Origin: Streptomyces peucetius
GTDB lineage: Bacteria > Actinomycetota > Actinomycetes > Streptomycetales > Streptomycetaceae
Direction of reading: 5' to 3'
DNA: 64,000 bases
Assembly (NCBI RefSeq): GCF_025854275.1
Contig: NZ_CP107567.1
Coordinates: forward strand, 1,922,001 to 1,986,000
Shown in pieces: positions 8,641-18,281 of the stretch. Below the pieces are notes generated by a model. That model was not told where the DNA came from and made no database searches. It saw nothing but the letters and a program-made list of their open reading frames with translations. Made by a program: the position numbers and the translations under genes. How positions within the stretch are numbered: the stretch's first letter is position 1; each line of letters starts with the position of its first letter.

Positions 8641-9279
8641 TCATCCGTCGTGTGTCGGGTCCTCGCCGCGGTCCAGGGCCTTCCACAGGTCCTCGGGACG
8701 GTCGGGGTCGACCGGGCGCTCCTTGCGGGCGCGGGGGCTGCCGTCGCGTTCGTAGCGACCCGACATGGACGGCCAGTCGCGGCCGTACCGGAGGGCGAGG
8801 AGCCCGGCGAGCAGGATCAGCACACCGCCTGCCGCCGTGACGTAGGGCCAGACGGTGTGGGAGAGGGCGTCGACGCCGGCGGCCACGTCACCGGTGATGC
8901 GGGCGGCCTCCTCGTCGAGCGCGCCGGAGCCGGTCGCGCCGAGGAGCGCGGCCGTGGCGGCACCGGCGCCGCTCAGGGACAGCAGCACGGCCACGAGGAG
9001 ACGGCCCGCGCGGCGCACCGCGAAGACGGCGACCAGGGCGGCGAGGCCGACGATCGCGAGCGCCGTGGGAACGCCGGTGACGTCGGAGCCGCTGGCCTCG
9101 AGGGAGACGGTTCCGCCGCCGACCGACGCGGTGCCCTCCGCCCAGATCCGGCCGGCGGCGAGCAGGACGACGGTCGAACCGGCGGCGCCGAGGAACAGGG
9201 CGGCGGCCAGGCTGCGGCGGCTGCTCGTGGCGGCCGTCGCGGCTGCGGCTCGGGGCTGGGGTACGGGTACAGCACTCAC
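8641..9279 (-). CDS. TIGR02234-family Trp-operon-associated membrane protein
   Basis: A protein of about 212 aa with four predicted hydrophobic helices in the layout of the Trp-biosynthesis-associated membrane protein family. One helix is near the N-terminus (AAALFLGAAGSTVVLLAAG), a short extracytoplasmic segment follows, then a central pair and a last helix before a charged DWPSMSGRYER tail. It directly follows trpE. The GTG at 9279 has an AAGGGA 11 bases upstream; the GTG at 9288, overlapping the trpE stop (TAGTG), is an alternative. It is always found beside trpE, but no biochemical function is known to me. Confidence 0.88.
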   Translation of the reverse strand: MSAVPVPQPRAAAATAATSSRRSLAAALFLGAAGSTVVLLAAGRIWAEGTASVGGGTVSLEASGSDVTGVPTALAIVGLAALVAVFAVRRAGRLLVAVLLSLSGAGAATAALLGATGSGALDEEAARITGDVAAGVDALSHTVWPYVTAAGGVLILLAGLLALRYGRDWPSMSGRYERDGSPRARKERPVDPDRPEDLWKALDRGEDPTHDG

Positions 9280-9287
9280 GACCCCCA

Positions 9288-10790
9288 CTATCCCTTACCG
9301 GCGGCTCGATCACTCAGGCGGTTGGCGGTGTGGACGGCGCGCAGGACCGCGGCTGCCTTGTTCCGGCACTCCGTGTCCTCGGCGACCGGGTCCGAGTCGG
9401 CCACGACACCGGCTCCGGCCTGCACGTACGCGGTGCCGTCGCGCAGCAGGGCGGTGCGGATGGCGATGGCGGTGTCCGAGTCGCCCGCGAAGTCCAGGTA
9501 GCCGACGCAGCCGCCGTAGAGCCCGCGGCGCGACGGTTCGAGCTCGTCGATGATCTGCATGGCGCGCGGCTTGGGCGCACCGGAGAGGGTGCCGGCGGGA
9601 AAGCAGGCGGTGAGCACGTCGAAGGCGCTGCGGCCGTCCGCCACCTTGCCGGTGACGGTGGAGACGATGTGCATCACGTGGGAGTACCGCTCGATCGACA
9701 TGAAGTCGACGACCTCGACGCTGCCGGGTTCGCAGACCCGGCCCAGGTCGTTGCGGCCGAGGTCGACGAGCATCAGGTGCTCGGCACGCTCCTTGGGGTC
9801 CGCGAGCAGCTCGTCGGCCAGGTCGTTGTCCTCCTGCGGTGTGGCGCCGCGCGGCCGGGTGCCGGCGATGGGGTGGACCATGGCGTGCCCGTCCTCGACC
9901 TTGACCAGCGCCTCCGGGCTGGAGCCGACGACGTCGAAGCCGTCGAAGCGGAAGAGGTACATGTACGGCGACGGGTTGGTGGCCCGCAGCACCCGGTAGA
10001 CGTCCAGCGGGCTCGCCGTGCACGGGGTCTCGAACCGCTGCGAGGGCACGACCTGGAAGGCCTCGCCGGCCCGGATGCGCTCCTTGATGTCGTCGACGGC
10101 CGCCTGGTAGTCGGTGCCGCCCCACAGCGCGGAGAACTCCGGCAGCTCGGAGGCGGGCAGCGCGGCGGGCGGGGAGGCGACCGGCCGGGCGAGGTCGGCC
10201 TCCATGGCGTCGAGACGGGCGACCGCGTCGGCGTACGCCTCGTCGACACCGGTGTCGAGGTCGTTGTGGTTGATCGCGTTCGCGATCAGGAGGACCGTGC
10301 CGTCCCAGTGGTCGAGGACCGCGAGGTCGGAGGTGAGCAGCATGGTCAGCTCGGGGAGCCGCAGGTCGTCGCGCTCGCCCGGGCCGATCTTCTCCAGCCG
10401 CCGCACGATGTCGTAGCCGAGGTAGCCGACCATGCCGCCGGTGAAGGGCGGCATCCCGGAGGCGAGGTCGCGCGGGGTGTGCAGGGTCTCGACGGTCTCG
10501 CGCAGCGCGTGCAGCGGATCGCCGTCCGTGGGGACGCCGACCGGGGGGGTGCCCAGCCAGTGCGCCTGCTCGTCGCGGACGGTCAGCGTGGCGTCGGAGC
10601 GTACGCCGATGAAGGAGTAGCGCGACCATGAGCGGCCGTTCTCCGCCGATTCGAGGAGGAACGTGCCGGTGCGCTCCGCGGCGAGCTTGCGGTACAACCC
10701 GACGGGGGTGTCGCCGTCCGCGAGCAGCCGGCGGCTGACGGGGATGACGCGGCGGTCGGCGGCGAGCTTGCGGAACGTCTCGAGATCCAT
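9288..10790 (-). CDS. trpE: Anthranilate synthase component I
   Basis: A 500-aa chorismate-utilising subunit that makes anthranilate with ammonia or with a TrpG partner, which is not in this window. The N-terminal domain carries the LLES feedback (Trp-binding) motif. The C-terminal catalytic domain shows [39 protein letters not shown] and [12 protein letters not shown]. The ATG at 10790 is 11 bases past the hisI stop, so hisI and trpE are probably co-transcribed, linking His and Trp synthesis. No leader peptide or attenuator fits in the 11-base gap. Confidence 0.98.
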   Translation of the reverse strand: MDLETFRKLAADRRVIPVSRRLLADGDTPVGLYRKLAAERTGTFLLESAENGRSWSRYSFIGVRSDATLTVRDEQAHWLGTPPVGVPTDGDPLHALRETVETLHTPRDLASGMPPFTGGMVGYLGYDIVRRLEKIGPGERDDLRLPELTMLLTSDLAVLDHWDGTVLLIANAINHNDLDTGVDEAYADAVARLDAMEADLARPVASPPAALPASELPEFSALWGGTDYQAAVDDIKERIRAGEAFQVVPSQRFETPCTASPLDVYRVLRATNPSPYMYLFRFDGFDVVGSSPEALVKVEDGHAMVHPIAGTRPRGATPQEDNDLADELLADPKERAEHLMLVDLGRNDLGRVCEPGSVEVVDFMSIERYSHVMHIVSTVTGKVADGRSAFDVLTACFPAGTLSGAPKPRAMQIIDELEPSRRGLYGGCVGYLDFAGDSDTAIAIRTALLRDGTAYVQAGAGVVADSDPVAEDTECRNKAAAVLRAVHTANRLSDRAAGKG

Positions 10791-10801
10791 GGCGCCAGAC
10801 C

Positions 10802-11164
10802 CTACTTGTCGAGCAGTACGTCGGTGTCGAAGCAGGTACGGGCCCCTGTGTGGCAGGCGGCGCCGACCTGGTCGACCTTGACGAGCACGGTGTCGGCGTC
10901 GCAGTCGAGCGCCACGGATTTGACGTGCTGGACGTGCCCGGACGTGTCGCCCTTCACCCAGTACTCCTGGCGGCTGCGGGACCAGTACGTACAGCGGCCG
11001 GTGGTCAGGGTGCGATGCAGCGCCTCGTCGTCCATCCAGCCGAGCATCAGCACCTCTCCGGTGTCGTACTGCTGGGCGATGGCGGGGATCAGCCCGTCGG
11101 CACTCCGCTTGAGGCGGGCGGCGACGGCCGGGTCGAGGCTGCTGGCGGGGACACTGCTGGTCAT
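10802..11164 (-). CDS. hisI: Phosphoribosyl-AMP cyclohydrolase
   Basis: A 120-aa enzyme of the third histidine step, opening the purine ring of PR-AMP. The three Zn/Mg-binding cysteines are Cys88 (LDCDAD), Cys104 (ACHTG) and Cys111 (TCF). The core [18 protein letters not shown] is typical. It is HisI only; the HisE pyrophosphohydrolase domain is absent, as in other actinobacteria. It lies outside the main his operon, upstream of trpE. A start 9 bases earlier (MAG) is equally possible; neither has a clear Shine-Dalgarno. Confidence 0.96.
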   Translation of the reverse strand: MTSSVPASSLDPAVAARLKRSADGLIPAIAQQYDTGEVLMLGWMDDEALHRTLTTGRCTYWSRSRQEYWVKGDTSGHVQHVKSVALDCDADTVLVKVDQVGAACHTGARTCFDTDVLLDK

Positions 11165-11248
11165 ACCCGCCATTGTGCCGTGCCGAAGTCGGTGGCCGGC
11201 GGTGCGTCCACTGGGCGGACCCGGTGCCCCAGCCGTACGCTGGCGGCC

Positions 11249-11881
11249 ATGTCGACCCATGCCAAGCGTGAACGGCTCCTCTTCGCTGACCTGTTGGAGG
11301 CGGTCGGACCGGACGCCCCGACCCTGTGCGACGGCTGGCAGGCCCGGGATCTGGCCGCGCATGTGGTGATGCGCGAGCGGCGGCCCGACGCCGCGGGCGG
11401 GATACTGCTCGACGCGCTGAAGGACCGGGCGGAGCGGATCCAGGCCGAGTTCGCCGCGAAGCCGTACGACGAACTGGTCCACCTCATCCGTACCGGACCG
11501 CCGCGGATGTCCCTGTACGGGATCAAGCAGATCGACGAGGCCGCGAACACGGTGGAGTTCTACGTGCACACGGAGGACGTACGGCGGGCGCAGCCGGAAT
11601 GGACGCCGCGCCCCTTGGACCGTGTCTTCGAGAACGCCTTGTGGTCGCGGCTGGAGAAGGCGGCCAGGCTGCTCGGCCGGAAGTCCCCCGTCGGTCTGGT
11701 GCTGCGCAGGTCGAATGGCCAGACGGTGGTGGCGCACAAGGGCACTCCGGTGGTGACGGTGACGGGCGAGGCGGGCGAACTGACGCTCTTCGCGTTCGGC
11801 CGGCAGGACGCCGCGCAGGTCGAACTGGACGGCGACGAGGAAGCGATCACCCGGCTGCGCGAGGCGAAACTCGGGTTCTAG
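11249..11881 (+). CDS. TIGR03085-family (MDMPI/DinB-like) metal-binding protein
   Basis: A 210-aa protein beginning with [17 protein letters not shown], followed by [21 protein letters not shown]. This is the four-helix DinB/mycothiol-dependent maleylpyruvate isomerase N-terminal fold, where the metal-coordinating His sits in [20 protein letters not shown] supplies the later His. Known relatives are mycothiol-dependent enzymes, but the substrate here is unknown. It is divergent from hisI with 84 bases between, which must hold both promoters. Confidence 0.88.
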   Translation: MSTHAKRERLLFADLLEAVGPDAPTLCDGWQARDLAAHVVMRERRPDAAGGILLDALKDRAERIQAEFAAKPYDELVHLIRTGPPRMSLYGIKQIDEAANTVEFYVHTEDVRRAQPEWTPRPLDRVFENALWSRLEKAARLLGRKSPVGLVLRRSNGQTVVAHKGTPVVTVTGEAGELTLFAFGRQDAAQVELDGDEEAITRLREAKLGF

Positions 11882-11914
11882 CCGGCCGGCCCGCTGCTGC
11901 GGGTTCCCGGACCG

Positions 11915-13555
11915 TCAGCGGCCCTGTGCCCACTCGGCGTGTGCCTTCTTCTGCTCATGGGGCACGGCCGGGGGTACGGGGCGCCGTCGGAGGAGTCCCG
12001 AGCCGGCCAGGGCCAGCAGGAAGCCGGCCGGGACGGTGACCAGCCCGGGCGTCTGGAGCGGGAACCAGTGGAAGTCGCGGTCGGGGAAGAGCGAGATCGG
12101 CGTGCCCGACGCCGCCGGTGAGCAGGCCATCAGCACGGTGACGAGCGGCAGCGTCCCGTACACCGCCCAGCGCACGCCGGCGGCCGTGAAGTGCCGGCGG
12201 AAGATCGCGTACAGCAGGACCGGCGGCAGCACGGACGCGGCGGCGGCGAACGCGAACGCGAGCAGCACCTGCGGGTTGCGTCCGTACGTCTGCGTCGAGA
12301 CGAACACGGCGGCGGCTCCGACGGTGGCGACCGCCCAGCGCGCCAGGCGCACCTCGCCGGCCGTCGAGCGGTGTCCCCGGCTGCCGCCGCCCGACGGTCC
12401 GGCGAGGTCGCGGGCGAAGGACGACGCGGCGGCGAGGGTGATCCCCGCGACCGTGGACAGGGTGGTGGCGAACACGGCGCAGGCGACCACGGCGAACAGC
12501 AGGCTGTGCCCAGGGCCGCCGGCCCCGGGGTCGAGCGCGGTGGTGACCATGAGCAGCGCCGTGTTGCCGCCCGGGTCGGCGGCCTGGAGATGCTTGTGGC
12601 CGACGAGGGCGGCCGCGCCCAGCCCGATGACGACGACACCGGCGCACAGCAGGGCGACGGGCGCGACGGCCCAGCCGGCCGCACGGCGCACGGTGCGGGC
12701 CCCGCGCATGGGGTGCAGCCGCATGGTGATGTGGGGCATGCAGGCGGCGCCGATGACGAGTGTGAGCAGGAAGCCGGTCAGATCCAGCCACCCGGCGACG
12801 CCGTGCCCGAACTGCAGGCCCGGCAGGGCGTACGAGCCGCCCCGGCCGCTGCCCTGCCGGGCGGCGTCGAAGAGCGAGACGGGTGACCAGCCGAAGCGGT
12901 CGAGGACGAGACCGGCGAGCAGCACGACGACGGCGACCACGACGAACGTCTTGAGGATCTGGATGTAGCCGGTGCCGCGCATCCCGCCGAAGGCGGAGTA
13001 ACAGACCATCAGGGCGCCGCTGGCGACGGTACATCCGGTGAGCGCGCCGGGCGGGAGGTCGAACATGGCCGTCATGATCTTTCCGGCGGTCGAGAGCTGG
13101 ACCACGAGCAGCGGGAACAGGACGACCAGCGACGCGATCCCGAGGGGTCTGCGTACGGAGCGGTCGGCGAGCCGGTCGGCGATGAAGTCGCCGAGCGTGT
13201 AGATGCCGCTGCCGCGCAGGGGCCTCGCCAGCACCAGCATCACCAGGACCAGTGAGACGACGGTGGCCAGGGCGAAGAGGATGCCGTCCGCCCCGGCGAG
13301 GGCGACGGAGCCGGTGGTGCTGAGCAGCGTGGCGGCCGAGACGTAGTCCCCGGCGACGGCGAGCCCCCCGCCGGCCGGGCCGAGCGCGGCGCCGCCCGCG
13401 TAGAAGTGCTCCGGGTCGTCCTGGTCCGCGGCGGCCAGGCCACAGAGCAGGAGCGAGACGGTGACGAACGCGAGGAAGACGACGAGGGCCAGGGAGCGGC
13501 CCTCGAACCCGGAGCCCTGCGCGACGGGTCCGGCGAGGTGCACATGGGACGACAT
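11915..13555 (-). CDS. Sodium:solute symporter family transporter (acetate-permease-like)
   Basis: A 546-aa inner-membrane protein with about 13 hydrophobic segments. SSS-family features include an EHFYAGGAALGP segment near residue 50, DYVSAATLLSTTG, YTLGDFIADRL, and the CYSAFGGMRGTGYIQILK turn. It is closest in pattern to ActP/MctC monocarboxylate:Na+ symporters. The small DUF485 partner that often precedes ActP is not seen. The adjacent upstream gene is a PucR-type regulator on the same strand, 107 bases away, likely its regulator. The substrate is unknown. Confidence 0.9.
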   Translation of the reverse strand: MSSHVHLAGPVAQGSGFEGRSLALVVFLAFVTVSLLLCGLAAADQDDPEHFYAGGAALGPAGGGLAVAGDYVSAATLLSTTGSVALAGADGILFALATVVSLVLVMLVLARPLRGSGIYTLGDFIADRLADRSVRRPLGIASLVVLFPLLVVQLSTAGKIMTAMFDLPPGALTGCTVASGALMVCYSAFGGMRGTGYIQILKTFVVVAVVVLLAGLVLDRFGWSPVSLFDAARQGSGRGGSYALPGLQFGHGVAGWLDLTGFLLTLVIGAACMPHITMRLHPMRGARTVRRAAGWAVAPVALLCAGVVVIGLGAAALVGHKHLQAADPGGNTALLMVTTALDPGAGGPGHSLLFAVVACAVFATTLSTVAGITLAAASSFARDLAGPSGGGSRGHRSTAGEVRLARWAVATVGAAAVFVSTQTYGRNPQVLLAFAFAAAASVLPPVLLYAIFRRHFTAAGVRWAVYGTLPLVTVLMACSPAASGTPISLFPDRDFHWFPLQTPGLVTVPAGFLLALAGSGLLRRRPVPPAVPHEQKKAHAEWAQGR

Positions 13556-13662
13556 GCCGGGTACGTCACCAGTGCGGCCGGCAGTGCGTACAGCGTCCGG
13601 TCCGGCTTCGGTGCCCGTGCACAGGCGGGGGCGGTCCGGGGTGTGCGGTGCCACATCCCGAA

Positions 13663-14985
13663 CTACCCCTGGTTCTCCAGGAGTCGGCGGGCCGTGAGCG
13701 CGAGGGAGACCTCGACGACGTCGGACGGCCGGGACAGCGAGCGGCCGGTGAGCTGCTCGAAGCGGCGGAGCCGGTTGAGGACCGTGTTGCGGTGGCAGTA
13801 GAGCCGCGTGGCCGCGCGCTGCGCGGAGCCCTCGGCCTCCAGCCAGACGGTGAGCGTGTCGACGAGGAGGTCCCGGTCGGCGGGGTCGATCCCGTACAGC
13901 GGCCCCAGTACGCGCTCGGCGAGCGCCCGGCCGAGGTCCGGGGACGAGACGACGACGGCGGCGGGGAGGTGGTCGTCGAGGAGCACGACACCGCCGGTGC
14001 GGGGGCAGGCCCGCAGTGCGGTGCCGGCGAGTCTGCGGCCCTCCCCGATCGCGGCGAGCCCGGCGACGGCCGAGCCGATGCCGACCCGGACGCCGGGACC
14101 GGCACAAAGTCCCGCGGCGAGCGCCGCGGGGTCCACGGGTCCCGCGGGTGCGGCGGCCTCGCCCTCCCGGGTCCCGGCCGGGTCGTCGGCCGCGGGCCGG
14201 GGGTCCGCCAGATGGACGATGCCCAGTTCCGCCTCCGGGGTGGAGTGCCACACCACCGGGGTGCCCGGAGGCAGCACGACCGGCGGGCCGGGCGGGTGCG
14301 GATGGGGGTCGGTGGCCGCGATCACCACGAAGCGGCCGTCCTGCGGGACACCGAGCAGCGCCGACGCGTCGGGCAGGTCGGTGATACGGGCCGTGCCGTC
14401 GAGCAGCGCCGCGGTCGTCAGCCGCAGGCGGTTCTCACGGCGCCATGCCATCCGGCGTTCTGCCTCGCGGTAGGCGTCGGCGACGACGGCGCAATGCTCG
14501 TCGACGAAGTTCCAGACGTCCGCCGCGACATGGACGAGCAGCCGTACGTCCTCCGGGTGGCGTCTGGCGGTCTCGTCCACCAGGCCCTGCCAGACCATCG
14601 CGCCGCCGATCCGGAACGCGTGCAGCACCGCGTCGAGCGGTATGCCCCGCTCGGCCCGGGAGGCGCCGATCGCCCGTGAGGTACGCCGGGCGATGTCCCG
14701 GCACTCCCGGGGGCGGATCAGGGAGGCGACGTTGTGCCGGAGCGACTGGTGCACCTCCTGCCACACCTCGGACGCGTCCGCCTCGATCGCCGCCCGGTAC
14801 GCGGGCTCCTGCTCGCGCAGCTCGCCGATCAGCGTCGTGGTCAGGCCGACGACGTCGTCCAGCAGCACCTGTGCGGCACGGTGCAGTACGGCGATCGCCT
14901 CCGCGTCCAGCAGGGAGCGGGTGCGGTGCGGAGCCACGTGCGGGGCGGGGACCGCCCTGACGCGCGAACGTACGAGATTCGACAT
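13663..14985 (-). CDS. PucR/CdaR-family transcriptional regulator
   Basis: A 440-aa cytoplasmic regulator. An N-terminal helical RsbR/PucR-type sensor region (about 1-180) precedes a GGDEF-like degenerate middle domain. A C-terminal PucR helix-turn-helix follows (about 390-440: AATRLYCHRNTVLNRLRRFEQ). Such proteins usually control nearby transport or catabolic genes; here the symporter gene follows. The ATG at 14985 has a GGAGG Shine-Dalgarno 6 bases upstream. The effector is unknown. Confidence 0.92.
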   Translation of the reverse strand: MSNLVRSRVRAVPAPHVAPHRTRSLLDAEAIAVLHRAAQVLLDDVVGLTTTLIGELREQEPAYRAAIEADASEVWQEVHQSLRHNVASLIRPRECRDIARRTSRAIGASRAERGIPLDAVLHAFRIGGAMVWQGLVDETARRHPEDVRLLVHVAADVWNFVDEHCAVVADAYREAERRMAWRRENRLRLTTAALLDGTARITDLPDASALLGVPQDGRFVVIAATDPHPHPPGPPVVLPPGTPVVWHSTPEAELGIVHLADPRPAADDPAGTREGEAAAPAGPVDPAALAAGLCAGPGVRVGIGSAVAGLAAIGEGRRLAGTALRACPRTGGVVLLDDHLPAAVVVSSPDLGRALAERVLGPLYGIDPADRDLLVDTLTVWLEAEGSAQRAATRLYCHRNTVLNRLRRFEQLTGRSLSRPSDVVEVSLALTARRLLENQG

Positions 14986-15148
14986 GGGCGGCCTCCACCA
15001 GAAGTCGGCTCGCTCCGGCGCGCCTCGTCCACTCGGGCACGGGCACGCCGGATCTACCTGACGCTCGCAGAATGGCATACCGCCCGGTCGGTACCCAGGT
15101 GTTTGCGGCATTGTTCTCATCACGGTCCAGCAACGCGAGCGCGCGGGG

Positions 15149-18100
15149 TCAGGAACCGGAACGGTCCAGGAGGCGGGCCAGCTCGGTCCGGGAGCGCACC
15201 TGCAGCAGCGCGAACACGTTCCGCAGATGGTGGTCGACGGTCCGGGTACTCACCGACAGGCGCAGTGCTACCTCCCGGTTGGTGGCGCCCTCCGCCACGT
15301 GGTGGGCGATGCGCCGCTGCTGCGGGGTGAGCCGGGCCAGCGGGCCGCCACCGGTGTCACCGGCCACCGCCTCTCCGGCCGCCCGGAGTTCGCCCTGCGC
15401 GCGTTCGGCCCAGACGCGGGCCCCGCAGCGTTCGAACGCGACGAGCGCGTCCCGCAGCGGACCGCGCGCCCGACTGGTCCGGCGGCGCCGACGCAGCCAC
15501 TGCCCGTACAGCAGCAGAGTGCGACCCCTTTCGAAGTCGCCGCCCGCCCGGTCGTGGTGGGCGAGCGCCTCCTCGTAGCGGGCGGCGGCCTCCTCCGGGG
15601 GCGCGAGGAGGGCGCGGCAGCGGGCCAGCTGGGCGGGCGCGAGGGGGTCCGCGGTGCTCGCCGCCCACGCCCGGAACTCCTCCACCGCCACGGCCGCGCC
15701 GGCCGCCCGGCCCGCGAGCACGGCGGCCTCGACGAAGCACGGTACGGCGAGCATCCGCACCGCGAAGTGGCCGCGGCGCGGCCCGGGGCCGACGAGCGGG
15801 CCCAGCCGGGCGGCGGCCTCCGCGCACCTGCCCGCCGCCAGACCGGCACGGCCCACGGCCCACACGGCGAGGCCGCCGGCCTGTGCGAGGCCGTGTGCCG
15901 CGGCGACGGCGGCCGCGGCGTCCGCGTGCTCGGCGCACGCCCGGGCGTCGCCCTCGACGGACGCGATCAGGGCGAGCACGGCATGGAGGTGGGCGGCGGC
16001 GTTGCGCCGGCCCAGCCGCCCGGCGGCCCGCAGTCCCTCTTCGGCGTGCACCCGGGCGCGGGCGTGCCGGCCGGCGCGCAGCTCCCCGTACGCGAGGTGC
16101 TCCAGCGCCTGGGGCAGCAGCACCTGCGGCCCGTGGACCCGCACGGCGGCCAGTGCGCGGGCGCCTGCCGGGCACGCCGTGTCCACGTCACCGACGACGA
16201 GGGCTGCGGCCGCGGACCGCAGCAGCCCGTCCGGATCGTCGCCGCGCTCCCCCGCCTCGACGCACCTCCTCAGCAACCCGTGCCCGTCCGCGGTCCGCCC
16301 CCCGAACACGTCCCGCATCCCGGCGACGTACAGCCCGAGCGTGCCCCCGCCGCCCGGACCCGCCCCCGCCCCGGCGGCCGGGCTGCTCTCGGCCCCGTCC
16401 CGTGCGCCGCCCCCGGTGATCGTCCCTCCGCCCTGCCTCCGGAGCGGTGGGCCGGAGGCAGGGCGCGACGGCGGGGCGTCGGCGGCCGACGACGGCCCCG
16501 AAGGGCAGCCGGGCACGCCCCGCGGCGTCAGGGGTACGGGCACGCCGGGCGGCTGCGGCGGGCCCGGGGCCGGTTTCGCCGCGGACGTCGTCGGGACGCG
16601 GGCCAGGGCGGCCGCGTAGGCGGGGGCGTCGCCCATGGCCCAGGCGGCTTCCGCCGCCGCGAGGAGGGCGGCGGTCGTGCGGGCGGTGTCGTAGTCGGCC
16701 AGGAGCGCGGCGGCGGCGAGCAGGAACGCGTGGGCATCGGCGACAGGTCCGTCGCAGAGGGCGAGCAGGCCGCGCACGTAGGGCGCGTGACCCAGGGCGG
16801 GTGCGGTCCGGACACGGGTCAGCAGTGCGCGGGCGCGGCCCGGGTCGCCGCCCAGCCAGGCGTGCTCGGCGGCCACCGCGAAGCGCACGCCGCGCAGGGT
16901 GTCGTCGGCGGTGAGCTCGGCGGCCCGCTCGAGGGCCGTGGCACGGTCGGTGTGCGGCCCGGGTGCGGCCGCCGCCCCGGCCAGGGCATCGGCGAGCGCC
17001 GGGTCGTGACCGCCCGTCGCGCAGGCGAGTTGGACCAGTCTCGCCCGTGCCGGGTGCGGTCCGTCGAGCGCGGCGGCCAGCAGCCGGTGCGCGGCGCGCC
17101 TGCTGGGCAGCGGCGCGCCGCGCAGGACGGCGGTCCGCAGCAGTGGATGGGCGAAGTGGAGGCGCGTGCCGTCGCCGCGGAGAACGCCCGCCCGTTCGGC
17201 GGGCTGAAGCCGGCCGAGGTCGAGGCCGGCCGGGCGGGCGGCGCGCAGGAGCAGCGCGGCGTCGGCGCCGGCCCCTTCCGGTTCGTGCTCCTCCGCCGCC
17301 GCGGCGATCAGCAGCAGGAGGCGGGTGTCGGCGGGCAGCGCCCGGGTCCGTGCGGCGTACGCGTCCAGGACGGCTTCGGCACCGGGCAGGGGGTGCGGCA
17401 GTGGCGCGTGGCCGGCGAGCTGGTCGGGGGTGAGGCGTCCGGTGAGCGCGGTCAGCAGCCGCGGGTTGCCCCCGGCCTCGCGGCGCAGCGCGTCCCGTAC
17501 GACGGGGTCCGTCCGGCCGTCCGTCAGGTGGTCGAGCAGCGCTCCGGCGGCCGTGTCGTCGAGCGGTCCGAGCCGTAGCCGCGGCAGTCCGGTGAAGGCG
17601 TCCCGGCCGCCCGGTTCGTCGCCGGCGGTGAGCAGGACGGCGACCCGGTCGCCGGGGGCGAGGCGGCGGGCCGCGAAGCCGAGCGCGACGCGGGAGTCGC
17701 GGTCCCAGGCGTGCGCGTCGTCGACGCAGACCAGCAGCGGACCGCGGGCCCCGAGGGCCCGCAGCAGTCCGAGCAGCGCGGTGGGCGCGGTCCCGGCGCG
17801 GGTCGCGTCGTCGGCCTCCGGCGGCAGGGGCCCGATCGCGGAGCAGAGCAGGGCGTGCAGTCCGCTGCAGGCCAGCGTGGCCTCGGCGGGGGCGGCCCGG
17901 GTGTGCAGGACCGCTCCTTCGCGACGGCCCTCGACGGCGTGGCGTGCGAGCGCGCTACGGCCGAGGCCCGGTGGTGCGGTGAGGACGAGGGTGCTGCCGC
18001 GGCCCTGCCTCAGCCGGGACAACATCCGGTCCAGTAGAACGAGTTCGCCGTTCCGGCCGTACAGCCGGTGGGGACTGTGGACGGTCGTCGCTGGGGTCAC
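15149..18100 (-). CDS. LAL-type LuxR family transcriptional regulator
   Basis: A ~983-aa AAA-type regulator (LAL/MalT-like). Residues 15-250 form an ATPase domain with a degenerate Walker A (APPGLGRS, Arg48 where Lys is expected) and a Walker B-like PLLVCVDDAHAWD. A long Ala-rich tetratricopeptide-like region follows, interrupted near residues 520-600 by a Pro/Gly-rich linker. The C-terminus is a LuxR helix-turn-helix (LTPQQRRIAHHVAEGATNRE then VSTRTVDHHLRNVF). The GTG at 18100 gives the usual start just before HRLYGRNGEL. Targets are unknown. No biosynthetic gene cluster is adjacent. Confidence 0.9.
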   Translation of the reverse strand: MTPATTVHSPHRLYGRNGELVLLDRMLSRLRQGRGSTLVLTAPPGLGRSALARHAVEGRREGAVLHTRAAPAEATLACSGLHALLCSAIGPLPPEADDATRAGTAPTALLGLLRALGARGPLLVCVDDAHAWDRDSRVALGFAARRLAPGDRVAVLLTAGDEPGGRDAFTGLPRLRLGPLDDTAAGALLDHLTDGRTDPVVRDALRREAGGNPRLLTALTGRLTPDQLAGHAPLPHPLPGAEAVLDAYAARTRALPADTRLLLLIAAAAEEHEPEGAGADAALLLRAARPAGLDLGRLQPAERAGVLRGDGTRLHFAHPLLRTAVLRGAPLPSRRAAHRLLAAALDGPHPARARLVQLACATGGHDPALADALAGAAAAPGPHTDRATALERAAELTADDTLRGVRFAVAAEHAWLGGDPGRARALLTRVRTAPALGHAPYVRGLLALCDGPVADAHAFLLAAAALLADYDTARTTAALLAAAEAAWAMGDAPAYAAALARVPTTSAAKPAPGPPQPPGVPVPLTPRGVPGCPSGPSSAADAPPSRPASGPPLRRQGGGTITGGGARDGAESSPAAGAGAGPGGGGTLGLYVAGMRDVFGGRTADGHGLLRRCVEAGERGDDPDGLLRSAAAALVVGDVDTACPAGARALAAVRVHGPQVLLPQALEHLAYGELRAGRHARARVHAEEGLRAAGRLGRRNAAAHLHAVLALIASVEGDARACAEHADAAAAVAAAHGLAQAGGLAVWAVGRAGLAAGRCAEAAARLGPLVGPGPRRGHFAVRMLAVPCFVEAAVLAGRAAGAAVAVEEFRAWAASTADPLAPAQLARCRALLAPPEEAAARYEEALAHHDRAGGDFERGRTLLLYGQWLRRRRRTSRARGPLRDALVAFERCGARVWAERAQGELRAAGEAVAGDTGGGPLARLTPQQRRIAHHVAEGATNREVALRLSVSTRTVDHHLRNVFALLQVRSRTELARLLDRSGS

Positions 18101-18172
18101 ATCCAGCAACTTACTGCCGCGTAACCACGGTCCGGAAGGGCCGCGTCCGGCGGGCTGGGCGGGCCCCCAGCG

Positions 18173-18216
18173 GGAACGGCTGCGCGCTGTGCGGGCGCAC
18201 AGCGCGCAGCCGTTCC
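18173..18216 (-). terminator. 20-bp perfect hairpin downstream of the secreted hydrolase gene
   Basis: Left arm 18173-18192 and right arm 18197-18216 are perfectly complementary over 20 bp with a GGGC loop. It ends transcription from the hydrolase gene into the LuxR gene. Confidence 0.8.
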
Positions 18217-18233
18217 GCGTCACCGGGCACCCT

Positions 18234-18259
18234 GCCGGTGGCGGTCGCCCGCCACCGGC
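18234..18259 (-). terminator. Second hairpin downstream of the secreted hydrolase gene
   Basis: Perfect 11-bp inverted repeat (18234-18244 with 18249-18259, loop TCGC), 22 bases past the hydrolase stop and 17 bases before the larger hairpin. Together they form a tandem terminator. Confidence 0.7.
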
Positions 18260-18281
18260 GGCCCCCGTCGGTTCCGTACCG

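Noticed and set aside
9288..11164. Trp attenuator leader upstream of trpE
   Set aside because: Only 11 bases separate hisI and trpE; no Trp-rich leader or alternative hairpins fit there.
15149..18100. LAL regulator as marker of an adjacent secondary-metabolite cluster
   Set aside because: Flanks are a PucR regulator, a symporter, an esterase and his genes; no synthase or tailoring genes are present.
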